A DNA stretch of 64,000 nucleotides, from NCBI GenBank assembly GCA_900316835.1, contig ONEL01000012.1, positions 1 to 64,000 of the forward strand, given 5' to 3'. The position numbers were made by a program, and so were the translations under genes. Positions within the stretch are counted from its first letter, which is position 1; each line of letters begins with the position of its first letter. The stretch is from an uncultured Prevotellaceae bacterium. GTDB lineage: Bacteria; Bacteroidota; Bacteroidia; Bacteroidales; Muribaculaceae. Below, one piece after another: positions 36,080 to 45,800 of this stretch. The notes under the pieces were generated by a model that did not search any database, was not told the DNA's origin, and was given only the letters and a program-made list of their open reading frames with translations.

Positions 36080-37084
36080 ATGAAAGGAGAAACAGTTGCT
36101 AAACGCATTGAGTGGGTTAACAACCACAAGGAGTTGCAGTTAGTGCCATCTATGCATCGTCGCAAGTTTGACCACAATTATGCTGGCCGCTGTGTTTATA
36201 TGTTCACTATCTGCGTGTTGGGTCGCAAGCCGTTTTTTGGTACTCTGTGCGATGCCGATGCTGTTCATCCTTCTCCGTGGGTGTTACCATCTGAACTAGG
36301 GTGTGAAGCGACAAAGTGCTGGGATAATATCTCTATCGAAAATCCTCAAGTAGAGAATATTGCTTTCCAGCTAATGCCCGACCATGTGCATGGGATTTTA
36401 TTTGTTAGAGAGCAGTTACAACGCCACGTTGGGCACATAATAAGTCGTTTTAAAGCAAAGGTAACCAAGGGATTTCGTTCTCAGTTTGCGTGCTCCGAGA
36501 CACAGTCTCGGACTATTCAGCTTTGGGAGCCGGGGTATAACGACCGCATTCTCTCGGGCAAGGGACAATTAGCAACTTGGATACATTATTTACAAGACAA
36601 CCCACGTCGCCTGTGGGTGAAGCGTGAAAATCCTCATTACCTAACCGCTCGCCAGGGAATCAAAGTATGCGGTCATGAATTGTCGGCTTTGGGTAATCTT
36701 TTTCTACTTGAATATCCTTATAAGGTAGCGGTAAAATGCTCCCGAAAGATGACACAAAGCGATATAGAAGCTGCGTGCAGTCATTATTTATCTCTTGCAC
36801 AAGATGGTGCAGTTCTTGTGTCGCCTAGCATTAGTGATGGTGAGAAAGAAGTGATGAAAAGAGCCTTCACTGCAGGTTTCCCTCTTATATTTTTGTTAGA
36901 AAATGGAATTAGCCACATGCAGAAACCATGTGGTCGCCAGTTTGATGCGTGTAGCGAAGGACGTTTATTATTGTTATCGCCTTGGGAACATCACAATGAC
37001 CATCGTAGAATAACACGAGCACAATGCGAAACGTTGAACCAACTGGCAGCTTTTTTGTGTAATTCAAAAATAACAAGAAAATGA
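36080..37084 (+). CDS. REP-associated tyrosine transposase fused to a SLOG/DprA-like domain
   Basis: A 334-residue protein. Residues ~25-190 form a Y1/HUH transposase of the RAYT type: MPDHVHGILFV carries the metal-binding HxH (His102, His104), WEPGYNDRIL follows, and Tyr170 in YLQDNP is the likely catalytic Tyr. Residues ~195-330 are an additional domain: GNLFLLEYPYKVAVKCSRK, AVLVSPSISDGEKEVMKRAF, FPLIFLLENG, GRLLLLSPW, HRRITRAQCETLNQLAAF. This order matches the Rossmann-like SLOG domain of the Smf/DprA superfamily. It is not an IS element: there are no terminal repeats around it. The stop overlaps the next ATG by four bases (ATGA), so it is probably cotranslated with the lipoprotein. The RAYT call is firm; the SLOG call is by pattern. 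Confidence 0.82.
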   Translation: MKGETVAKRIEWVNNHKELQLVPSMHRRKFDHNYAGRCVYMFTICVLGRKPFFGTLCDADAVHPSPWVLPSELGCEATKCWDNISIENPQVENIAFQLMPDHVHGILFVREQLQRHVGHIISRFKAKVTKGFRSQFACSETQSRTIQLWEPGYNDRILSGKGQLATWIHYLQDNPRRLWVKRENPHYLTARQGIKVCGHELSALGNLFLLEYPYKVAVKCSRKMTQSDIEAACSHYLSLAQDGAVLVSPSISDGEKEVMKRAFTAGFPLIFLLENGISHMQKPCGRQFDACSEGRLLLLSPWEHHNDHRRITRAQCETLNQLAAFLCNSKITRK

Positions 37085-38607
37085 AGACTATGAGAAATTT
37101 TCTATATCTCCTATTAGCAACCTTAGGACTTGCAAGTTGCGGGAGTTATCACGTGCCGCCGTTTGGCACTTCCGGCAATTGGAACTTGACGGGCAACATG
37201 GTGATAAGCAGCGATATGGCTGTCAACTTTGGCGGCAATGGCATCATGGCCAACGCCGGCAACGGTGAATATGACCTGCACTTTATCACCAGCCAAGACG
37301 GCTTTAATGCCTATGACCCGAAATGTGCCAAGTATATTACCGATGTCCTCAAGCAAATTCCCTTAAAAATAGATTCAGTAGAGGTAATTCTTGCCGATCA
37401 ATACTTGATTTTATCGACCAATGCCACAAGCGCGTGGGAGCCCGACTATGTGCGCCGTGCCGATGGCACAATCCTTACCGTCCAGGCCAACCCTGTTCAG
37501 AGCCTCAGGCAGCCACATGATGAATTGTGGCGCAACCTCATCATCAACAAGTCGAAACACCAAATCATTGTCGTTGACCGCCTGATAAGGAACAACCGGC
37601 ACTATGCCATTGTGTATGTGCTACAGAGCGAGAGCAAGAGTTCGCCATTGGTGCGTAACATTCAATTCGACATAACCGGTGAGCGCAACATTCAGTCCAC
37701 AGGTACCATGCTTGAATCGCTCATGGACAAGTCGATTGACGCCTTGAAGACCGAGGTTCAAGTCATGAGTTATGACGATTACATCATGCGCGCCGACTCA
37801 TGCTTCATGCGAGGAGACTATGTGGGTGCCAGTAACGCGTTTGGAAACGCCTTCGGGATGAAGACTAAGATTCAGGGCACACATCTCTACAACGGCGCCT
37901 GTGCGGCTGCAATGGCAGGACTCAGCGATGTTGCTTTCGAGCGATTGAACATGAGGCTCAGCAGCGACAGCAACTGGTGGGTCGACGACCCCAACCACGA
38001 CAGCGACCTTAAGAACCTGCACAGCGACGTGAGGTGGAAAACCTATTGCGACACCGTTATTGCCAGGCGCGACCGCGCAGAGGCGGCATTCGACATGCCC
38101 TTGCGTCGCAGGCTACAAGAGATTGGGCGTAGCGACCAGGATGTGCGTTATGAGTTCCTCGCCGCCTACAATGCCCACCCTCGCAATCAGGCACTTGTTG
38201 ATTCACTTATAGCCCAAATGCAGCGTGTCGACAGCATAAACCTGTGTGCCATTAGCGAAATTCTCGACACGCGAGGTTTTGTGGGGCGCGACAAGGTGGG
38301 CGACGCGTCGGCCGTCTATTGGCTTGTTATCCAGCACGCGCCTGTCGAGATGCAGAAAAAATATTTCCCTCTCTTTGTCGTCGCTATGGAGCGCGGCGAC
38401 TTGGCGCGCTCGCAGGTGGCAATGATGGACGACCGCATTGCCTTGCATGAGGGTCGACCACAAAAGTATGGTTCACAAATCGTGGAAAACGACAAGGGCC
38501 AGCGTGTTATTTATCAACTCCTCGACCCCGCGCAAGTTGACCAGTGGCGCAAAGCTATGGACCTACCGCCCCTGGCCGATTACAAGAAGCAGATGGGAGT
38601 GAAGTAA
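37081..38607 (+). CDS. Unrecognised lipoprotein translationally coupled to the transposase
   Basis: A 508-residue lipoprotein (signal ending LASC, Cys 20; a second Met at residue 4 is an alternative start). The N-terminal ~220 residues are a mixed alpha/beta domain with QIIVVDRLIRNNRHYAIVY. The C-terminal part is helical and TPR-like (ADSCFMRGDYVGASNAFGNAF; LYNGACAAAMAGLSDVAFERL). I do not recognise a named family. The ATGA overlap with the preceding transposase gene is unusual for unrelated functions. Location in the outer membrane or periplasm is inferred from the lipobox. Confidence 0.8.
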   Translation: MKTMRNFLYLLLATLGLASCGSYHVPPFGTSGNWNLTGNMVISSDMAVNFGGNGIMANAGNGEYDLHFITSQDGFNAYDPKCAKYITDVLKQIPLKIDSVEVILADQYLILSTNATSAWEPDYVRRADGTILTVQANPVQSLRQPHDELWRNLIINKSKHQIIVVDRLIRNNRHYAIVYVLQSESKSSPLVRNIQFDITGERNIQSTGTMLESLMDKSIDALKTEVQVMSYDDYIMRADSCFMRGDYVGASNAFGNAFGMKTKIQGTHLYNGACAAAMAGLSDVAFERLNMRLSSDSNWWVDDPNHDSDLKNLHSDVRWKTYCDTVIARRDRAEAAFDMPLRRRLQEIGRSDQDVRYEFLAAYNAHPRNQALVDSLIAQMQRVDSINLCAISEILDTRGFVGRDKVGDASAVYWLVIQHAPVEMQKKYFPLFVVAMERGDLARSQVAMMDDRIALHEGRPQKYGSQIVENDKGQRVIYQLLDPAQVDQWRKAMDLPPLADYKKQMGVK

Positions 38608-38685
38608 TAAAGATATATATTAGCCTGCTTTTATAGCACACGCATTAAACGAATTTCAATTAACTTTTCTTGTGTCCTCAATGAA

Positions 38686-38763
38686 GAGGGCGAGTGCGCT
38701 CGGGAGATGTAGACGCTACATTATCTTAAGAGGTCTCACCTGCACTCCTGAAGAGCCCGCCCG
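38686..38763. other. Structured intergenic segment
   Basis: Nested complementarity: GAGTGC (38692-38697) with GCACTC (38742-38747), flanking GGGC/GCCC runs, and an inner ATGTAG-ACG-CTACAT hairpin (38707-38721). It could be a REP-like element or a small structured RNA or terminator after the lipoprotein gene. No further support is visible. Confidence 0.35.
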
Positions 38764-38801
38764 ACATGTGCCTAAAAATCGAAAAAAGTCCACCGAAGGG
38801 G

Positions 38802-38832
38802 TTGATGTTGTCAGATTTTAGTTGTATCTTTG
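38802..38832 (+). promoter_or_regulatory. Bacteroidetes-type promoter
   Basis: -33 TTG (38802-38804), a 20-base spacer, -7 TATCTTTG (38825-38832), 52 bases before the ATG of the small lipoprotein. Confidence 0.7.
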
Positions 38833-38884
38833 CCATGTCATGAGCTAACCTTTATGATATTTATCCACTTAAATTAATCTTGAC

Positions 38885-39364
38885 ATGAAAAAAACAATTA
38901 TATATTTGACATTAATGCTTTTTGTGTGTGAAATTACATTCACCTCCTGTAAAGACAAGGAAGAAGTAGTTGATGACGTTGTGACAGAATCCAGTGAGTA
39001 CGTGGTTTATAAAGATGGAGTCATGCTCAACTGGAATTTTGGGCCGTTTCCAGACCCTGGCTATGAACTAAATGTACCAGCTCAGGGCGCGACCTACCGC
39101 ATAGATGATGTTGTGAATTGGATGACGGGCATTGAATTGGAACCACCATTAGGACTAAAGAGTGATTTTATTTCCATAACGCCTTTTTATGTCAATGACA
39201 ATGGCAAGGAACGGATTGATTATTTTGATATCACTTTCCAGCCTAATAAGACCGGGAGTAAACGTGAGTGCAGTATAAGAACTTTGCCTTTTCAAGCTTT
39301 AAAAATTGGCACGGAATTAATCTTAGTTGGAACAGTTTTTTCTGCTTATCAATTGTCGGAATAG
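38885..39364 (+). CDS. Small unrecognised lipoprotein
   Basis: A 159-residue protein with a lipoprotein signal (FTSC, Cys 22) and an acidic linker (KEEVVDDVVTESSE). The mature part is an all-beta-looking domain with ITPFYVNDNGKERIDYFDITFQPNKTGSKR, which loosely resembles BACON/Ig-like adhesion folds, but I do not assert this. It has its own promoter. Function unknown. Confidence 0.75.
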   Translation: MKKTIIYLTLMLFVCEITFTSCKDKEEVVDDVVTESSEYVVYKDGVMLNWNFGPFPDPGYELNVPAQGATYRIDDVVNWMTGIELEPPLGLKSDFISITPFYVNDNGKERIDYFDITFQPNKTGSKRECSIRTLPFQALKIGTELILVGTVFSAYQLSE

Positions 39365-39397
39365 AACGAGTGGCTTTTGATATGTACACTAACTAAC

Positions 39398-39443
39398 GTG
39401 AGTTCGACGGATTTATCGTTTGGAAATCATCGTCTTAGCAACT
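39398..39443. repeat. Partial copy of the GTGAGTTCGAYG repeat
   Basis: GTGAGTTCGACG followed by ATTTATCGTTTGGAAATCAT and CTTAGCA matches two separate parts of the left half of the element at 19137-19419, joined by an internal deletion. It runs into the 3' end of the broken Bro-N gene, whose C-terminus it may have replaced. Confidence 0.55.
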
Positions 39444-39839
39444 CTCCCATAAGGCATAAGCTTTCTCACGGCTCTTCCCGTCAATGCTCTCGCTGTCGCT
39501 GGCGAACCAGTGTATAAAACGGGTAGCATTAGTGTTTGGGATGTTTTGAGCCAGTAGCATCACACCGTTATAGTCGAGCACATCGGTATATCGCCTCTTA
39601 CCATCGGGTGCAAGCAATTTCAACTGGTTAGTGACACTAACCACTTCACTGCCCTGCTTGCGTAGCTTGGTCTTGAGATATTTCCAGTAATTGCGGGTGC
39701 GATTATAGTCATCTTGCTCATTAATCGCACCCACAATGTCAAGGACCGAGAACCACCATCGGTTGCTCTCGTTGTCCCACACGGCACGCACTTCGCGCTA
39801 GTTGTAGAAACGGATAGATATTTTGCGCTGTTCCGACAT
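39435..39839 (-). pseudogene. Bro-N/antirepressor-like gene interrupted by an amber codon
   Basis: From ATG at 39839 the frame reads MSEQRKISIRFYN, then TAG at 39800-39798, then REVRAVWDNESNRWWFS and on to the stop at 39435. Without the stop it would be about 134 residues and would match the small Bro-N-type proteins common in Bacteroidales (KWWFS-VLDIVGAIN, YWKYLKTKL, VSVTNQLKLLAPDGKRRYTDVLD, DSIDGKSREKAY-like end). The frame stays open and conserved on both sides of the stop, so it is a recent nonsense change, a suppressed codon, or a restart at GTG 39791. It lies directly beyond the NRPS terminator. Confidence 0.75.
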
Positions 39840-39849
39840 GTTTATTTCT

Positions 39850-39884
39850 AAAATGTCCTCAAAGGAAACGGCCCTTTGAGGACA
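39850..39884 (-). terminator. Terminator of the STAS-NRPS operon
   Basis: Arms TGTCCTCAAAGG (39854-39865) and CCTTTGAGGACA (39873-39884) form a perfect 12-bp stem. On the minus strand it begins 12 bases after the NRPS stop and is followed by TTTTAG. Confidence 0.78.
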
Positions 39885-39896
39885 CCTTAGGGGACT

Positions 39897-42800
39897 TTAC
39901 TCGAGGTCGAAGAAGCCTAGGCCGCTAATGGCTGTGAGCATGCGCTCCACATAGTCCCACGAGGTGGGTGACCAGGCAAAGCCCAAGCGGTAAAGGACTT
40001 GAGTAGTGTAGTCATTGTCGCGCTTGACTTCGGTGGTCTTTTGTCCATGAGCCATGTCTTGGTAGGCGAGCAAGCTCGACAGCTGTCGTGCCTTGTCGGG
40101 GTCGTTCTTAGCGTCGTCCATAGCCTTGTTAAACTCTTCCTGCTCAACGAAGCGTATTCCCTCGCCCACAGTGTGCAGGCCCATGAGCACGTCGCCTAGG
40201 AACTGCGTGTGGATGTTGTAGGGGTGGAACACGCAGCACTCGCGTGGCGTGGTGGCAAGCATCACAATGGCATGTGCCACCTCGTTGATGGGCGAGAACT
40301 CAACAGTCTTGTTGCGCATGGCGAAGGGGCACTCCCCAAGCATGTTGTAGACCTTGATGCGACCCATGAACGAGTTAGTCTGGAAGTTGGCTTGGAACTC
40401 ACCGTCGGTCGAACGAGCGGCGAGGTTACCCACACGCATTATCTTGGCGCTGAGTCCCTGCCGCGCAACGGCGTCGAGGATGAGGCGCTCGGCCATAAAC
40501 TTAGAGTAAATGTACTTGTTACCCAAGAACTGTCCCATGTAGAATCGTTGCTCGGTGAACACATCGTCGCGCGCCTCGCCTGCCCACAGGCCTCGAGTGC
40601 TGGCTGTGGAAATGTGAATCAACTTGGCGCCCTTCTTCAAGCAGAAGTCAACGCAGCGCTTGGCTCCGCCTATGTTCACATCCTCAATCTCTGTGCCCTC
40701 ACTGAAGTGTTTCACAATAGCGGCGCAGTTGAAGATGGTGTTGATGTCGAGACTCTCGTCAAAGTCGCTCGTCACATCGCCCACCACCACATGCAGGCGC
40801 TTGCCAAAGAGGTCCTTAAAGGCGTCGGCAAAGTAGTAGAACAGCAGCGTGCGCAGGCGACTCTCGGCTTTCTCGGCATCCTTGCCACGCACAAGGCAGT
40901 AGATATTGCGGGCATCACTGTCGATTAGCTCGCGCAAGATGTGTATGCCCAGGTAACCGGTGGCACCAGTGAGCAATACATTGCCCAGTTGCTGCCGCTC
41001 ACCCTGGCGGAAGGCGTCGAGCGTGTTGCCTGCCAGCATGGTGTTGATGGCAGAGTAGTCAAACGAGGTTACCTCGTCACTGCCCTCGCTGTCACCTTCA
41101 CCACTCACCAGGCGCGCCAGTTGGCGTGGAGTGGGGTTGGCGAAGACGTCGCCGTAGGCCACATGCATTCCGGCTTTGTCGGCCTCGATGATGACGCGTG
41201 TCACCACCAGTGATGTACCTCCAAGCTCAAAGAAGTTGTCGGTAGCTCCCACCTTGTCCATTTGCAGAATGTCGGCAAAGATGTCGCAGAATGTTCGCTC
41301 GGTCTTGGTGGCAGGTTCCTCATAGGCCGAAGTTACCGCCAGCTCAGGCTCAGGCAGCGCCTTGACGTCGGTCTTGCCATTTGGCGTCATCGGCATCTTG
41401 TCGAGTTGCTTATAGGCTGTGGGCACCATGTATTGAGTCAAGCTCTTAGCTATTTCATCTTTCACAGCGTCAGGCGCGAGTGGTCGGTCGGCGGTATAGT
41501 AAGCACACAAGTGCTCCTTGCCGGCAATCTTGCGAATCATGATCACTACCTTGTCGATGCCATCAACCTTGAGCATCACATTCTCAATCTCGCCCAGCTC
41601 GATGCGCAGACCACGCAGCTTGATTTGATGGTCGGTTCGACCTAGAATCACGACGTTTCCGTCGGGTAACCACTTGGCGTAGTCTCCACTCTTATAGATG
41701 CGCGTGCCATGATAATCGACGAAGCGTTCACGCGTCATGTCGTCGAGGTTGTTATAGCCTCGCGCCACTCCACGTCCACCAATGTAAAGTTCTCCCACTA
41801 CACCCACAGGCAGTTCGTTACCGTCACTATCGACGATAAACTCCTTGACATTGAGCTGCGGGCGGCCCACGGTGACGATGCCGGCACGAGTGAGCTCAGC
41901 ATTGTTGGAAGCTACAGTAATCTCGGTTGGACCATAGCAGTTAAAGATGCGTGCCTTGCTCACGGTGCGCAACTGGTGCAACAGCTGGTCGCTGAATTTC
42001 TCACCACCGGCTCGCGCAATCTTAATGTTGGCGATAGCTTGAGCAAAGTCCTCGCTAGTGAGCCATGTTTGCCATCTGGAAGGAGTTCCACTCACCATGT
42101 TGATACCCTCGCGCTTGATGAGCGCGGCCAGCTCAAGTGGATTGTTGGCTTGCTCTTCGGTGGCGACAACAAGTGTCTTGCCGTTGTAGTAGGCCATGCC
42201 AATGTCTTGCAATGCGGCATCAAACGAGATCGTGGTCACGCTAAGCACACGCTCGGCATCGGTAAGCACGGCGTTGGCAAAGACGTTGGCAAGATGCCCG
42301 TAGAGATAATTGCAAATGCCTTCATGGCGTAGCATCACACCCTTAGGGCGACCTGTAGAGCCACTAGTATAAATGAGATAGGCTAGGTCGTCGGGGGTGA
42401 TATCAGGTTTGTGGTACTCGGCATCACATGCTATAAGTTCCTCCACATCAATAGCTTTCTCGGGGGCGACACTACCTAGACGGTCGGAAGTGGTGATGAT
42501 GTAGCGCGCCTTGCTATCCTCAAGGATTAGCTTGATGCGGTCGGCAGGATACTCGGGGTCGCAAGGTATGTAGGCGGCTCCGGTTTTTAGCACACCAAAG
42601 AGTGCCAATATCAACCTGCTGGTGCGTGGCAAGAGCAATGCCACGCGGTCACGTTCCTTCACGCCACGTGCTTGCAGGGCAGCCGCTATGCGCGTGGTCA
42701 CCTCATCCATTTCGCTGTAGGTGAACTTGCCGTCGACTGCCACCAGCGCGTCGCGCTCGGGAGTAGAGGCGGCGTAGTGGCCAATACAATCGTGGAAGAG

Positions 42801-45800
42801 TTGAAGCGGAGCATCGGCAGTAGCTACTTGACGTAGTTGCGCCAGTTCATTCTCTTGCTCGTCGCTCACGATAGAGATGTGGCGCACATTGATAGTGGAT
42901 TGAGCCATCATGCGTTCCACAACCACAGCTATGCTTTGTGCCAGCGATGTCGCTAGGCGCTCGCTGTAGAGGGCGTCGTCATATTGCACCACGACACCTC
43001 TCGATTCTATCTTGATATTTATTTTGAACTTGGGAACCTTCAGCTCAAGCAATTCCTGGTTAATGGCCTGACCGTCGACAGTGTATTGCGACAGCACACC
43101 CACCTGATAAGCATAGGCAATGGCCGGGCGGAAATTGTAATCGGCGGCGATGCGGGCAAAGGGGTAATCCTCGTGTCGCAGCGTGAGGTCGAATGTCTCG
43201 CTAGTAGAACGCAGATAATCCTCTACACTCACGTCATCAATGCTTATGCCCAGTGGCAAGGTGTTGACAAACATGCCCACAGTGTCGGCTATCTTAAGAT
43301 TAGAACGGCCGTTGCTCACAGTGCACAGGAACACGTCGCGATTGTTAGTGTGGCGTGCCACTACCAGTGCTGTTGCGGCAAGGAAAATGTGAGCAGGAGT
43401 CACCTCCTTGTCACGACCAAAGGCAGCAACCTTGTCGTGATCGACAGGACACACAACCTCGCCAATCATTCCCTGGATGTCGCTCTTGGGCAGGTCGGCA
43501 GCAATCTCGCTAGCACCCTCACATGTGGCGAGGCGCTGGGCAAAGAACTGTTGCGAAGCCTTGAACTCATCGCTTTCCTGAGCAGCTTGCTGGTCATTAA
43601 CAAAGTCGAGGTAGGAATAAGTCTCCTTCTCCACATCCTTGCCTTCAAGAGTAGCGTTGAGCTGGCGTATCATCAAGTCGGCAGAACCGCCATCGAAGAG
43701 CAGATGATGCACATCAAGCAGCAGATGCGTGCCACTAGCAGTCACAACCACCTCAAAGCGGTAGAGCGGTGCCTTTTGCAAGTTGAACGGTCGCACAAAC
43801 TCGTTCTTGTAGGTTGCCAGTTCCTCATCACTCATGCGAGTTATTGGCACTGTTACAGTAGCGGCATCGGTGAGAGTTTGCATAATCTTGTCGCCATCGG
43901 TGACAAAATGCACGCTCAACCCGGGATGACTCTCCACCACTTTCTTCACCACACCTGCTAGCCGTTCGGGCTCAATGGTCGATGGGTAAGTGAGCAAATA
44001 AGGTATATTATATATCGTGGATGTGGGATTCTTTAAGCACTCAAAGTACACACCAGTTTGGGCATAAGATAGTGGCACCGCAGTAAGTGCCTTGGCGCTG
44101 GATGCAGTAGTGGTAGCGGCCGTTGCCATCGCCCCACCCTCCATCAGGTGCTTGAGGATGTCATTCTCAATGCTTTGCAGAGTGCCAGTCTTGACAAGCG
44201 ACTTGGAGTCGAGTGTGACACCATAGCGCTTGTTCACCTGCACGGCTAAGCGGATTGACGATATTGATGTTAGCCCCGCATAGCCCAGGGGCGTGGTAAT
44301 GCCGAAGTCGGTGTTGCCCACAATTTGCGCAACAATGTCGTGCAACTCTTGCTCCAGAACATTCATGGGTACATTCACTTCCTCAATGGCTTGAGCCTTT
44401 TTCTCAGGTTTGGGCAAAGCACGCTTATTAACCTTCTGGTTCTGATTCAGTGGTATGGCATCTATTTGCATTGTCACTGCGGGAACCATGTAGGGAGGTT
44501 TCTCGTCGAGAATGAAGTTGTTGAGAGCTTCAATATCCACCTCACTGTCACTAACTATGTAGGCTGCAATAAACTTGCCACCGCCTTCCTCGTCAAATGC
44601 TTGAACTGTAGCATCCTTAATTCCAGGAAACTCACGGATGATACCTTCCACCTCCTTGAGCTCAATGCGGAAACCACGTATTTTCACCTGACCATCGCGA
44701 CGGCCCACAAACTGGATGTCGCCACCAGGCAGGTAGCGCACGATGTCGCCCGTGCGGTAGATGCGGCGGTATTTCTCATCGCTCGTGAAAGGGTTGTCAA
44801 TGTAGACCTCGGCTGTCTTCTCGGGACGGTTGAGGTAGCCACGACTCACTTGAGGTCCTGCCACCCACAGCTCTCCCGCAGCTCCCACAGGAAGCCTGTG
44901 CTGTTGAGGATCAACAATGTAAAGCCTCATGTTCTCCAACGGCTTGCCGATGGGGATGTCCTTGTATCGCTTGTCGACTATGAATGTGGTCGTAAAAATC
45001 GTACACTCGGTGGGACCATACACATTGTGGAATTTATATCCGACGGGAGGAGTGAGCGAAGCCAGCTTCTCACCGCCGGTGCTGAGGTGCAATAGCGAGT
45101 GGTTCTCGATGCTGGTTGCAAACTGGTAACCCACCTGTGTTGTCATGAACGAGTGGGTGATATTGTTTTTCTCGAAATAATCGTTGAGAGCTATGAGATC
45201 GAGCCTAATCTCTTCGGGAATAATGTGAACTGCCGCGCCACAGGTGAGAGCCGGATACATGTCCATCATGCAAGCATCGAAACCATAGCTGGCATAGGCT
45301 GCCACACGATGCTCAGGCTTGAGATCATAGTATCTATGATACCAGTTGCAGAAAGCCACCAGATTGGCGTGAGTGAGCTGGCACCCCTTGGGAATGCCGG
45401 TAGAACCACTGGTGTAGAGCATGATAAACAAGTCATCAGGCTCTATGGTTACACTAGGAGCTGGAGAGCTTGGCAATGCATCAATATCGGTGGTGAGCAG
45501 CACATCTCCTTCATATTCATTAACCAACGAACGCAGTTCGGGGTCGACAATCAGCAGCTTGGCGCTGGCGTCTTTCATCATGAAATTGAGGCGCTCGGTG
45601 GGATAGCTTGGGTCAAGAGGCTGATAAGCGCAACCTGCCTTGAGCACACCCATCGAAGCAATCGCCATCCACTCGCATCGCGGAATGAGCACGCTCACCA
45701 CGTCTTCCTTGCCGAGGCCCATGGCAGCGATAGCCGCAGCAATGCGATTGCTAATATCATCAACCTGTGAATAGGTGTAACAATGGTCCTTATACACCAC

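Noticed and set aside
36080..37084. Complete insertion sequence around the transposase
   Set aside because: No terminal inverted repeats, target duplications or second copy are visible, and the gene shares an operon with a lipoprotein; a domesticated RAYT fits better.
42984..43961. Long plus-strand frames across the NRPS gene
   Set aside because: All NRPS motifs lie on the minus strand in one unbroken frame; the plus-strand frames are shadows.
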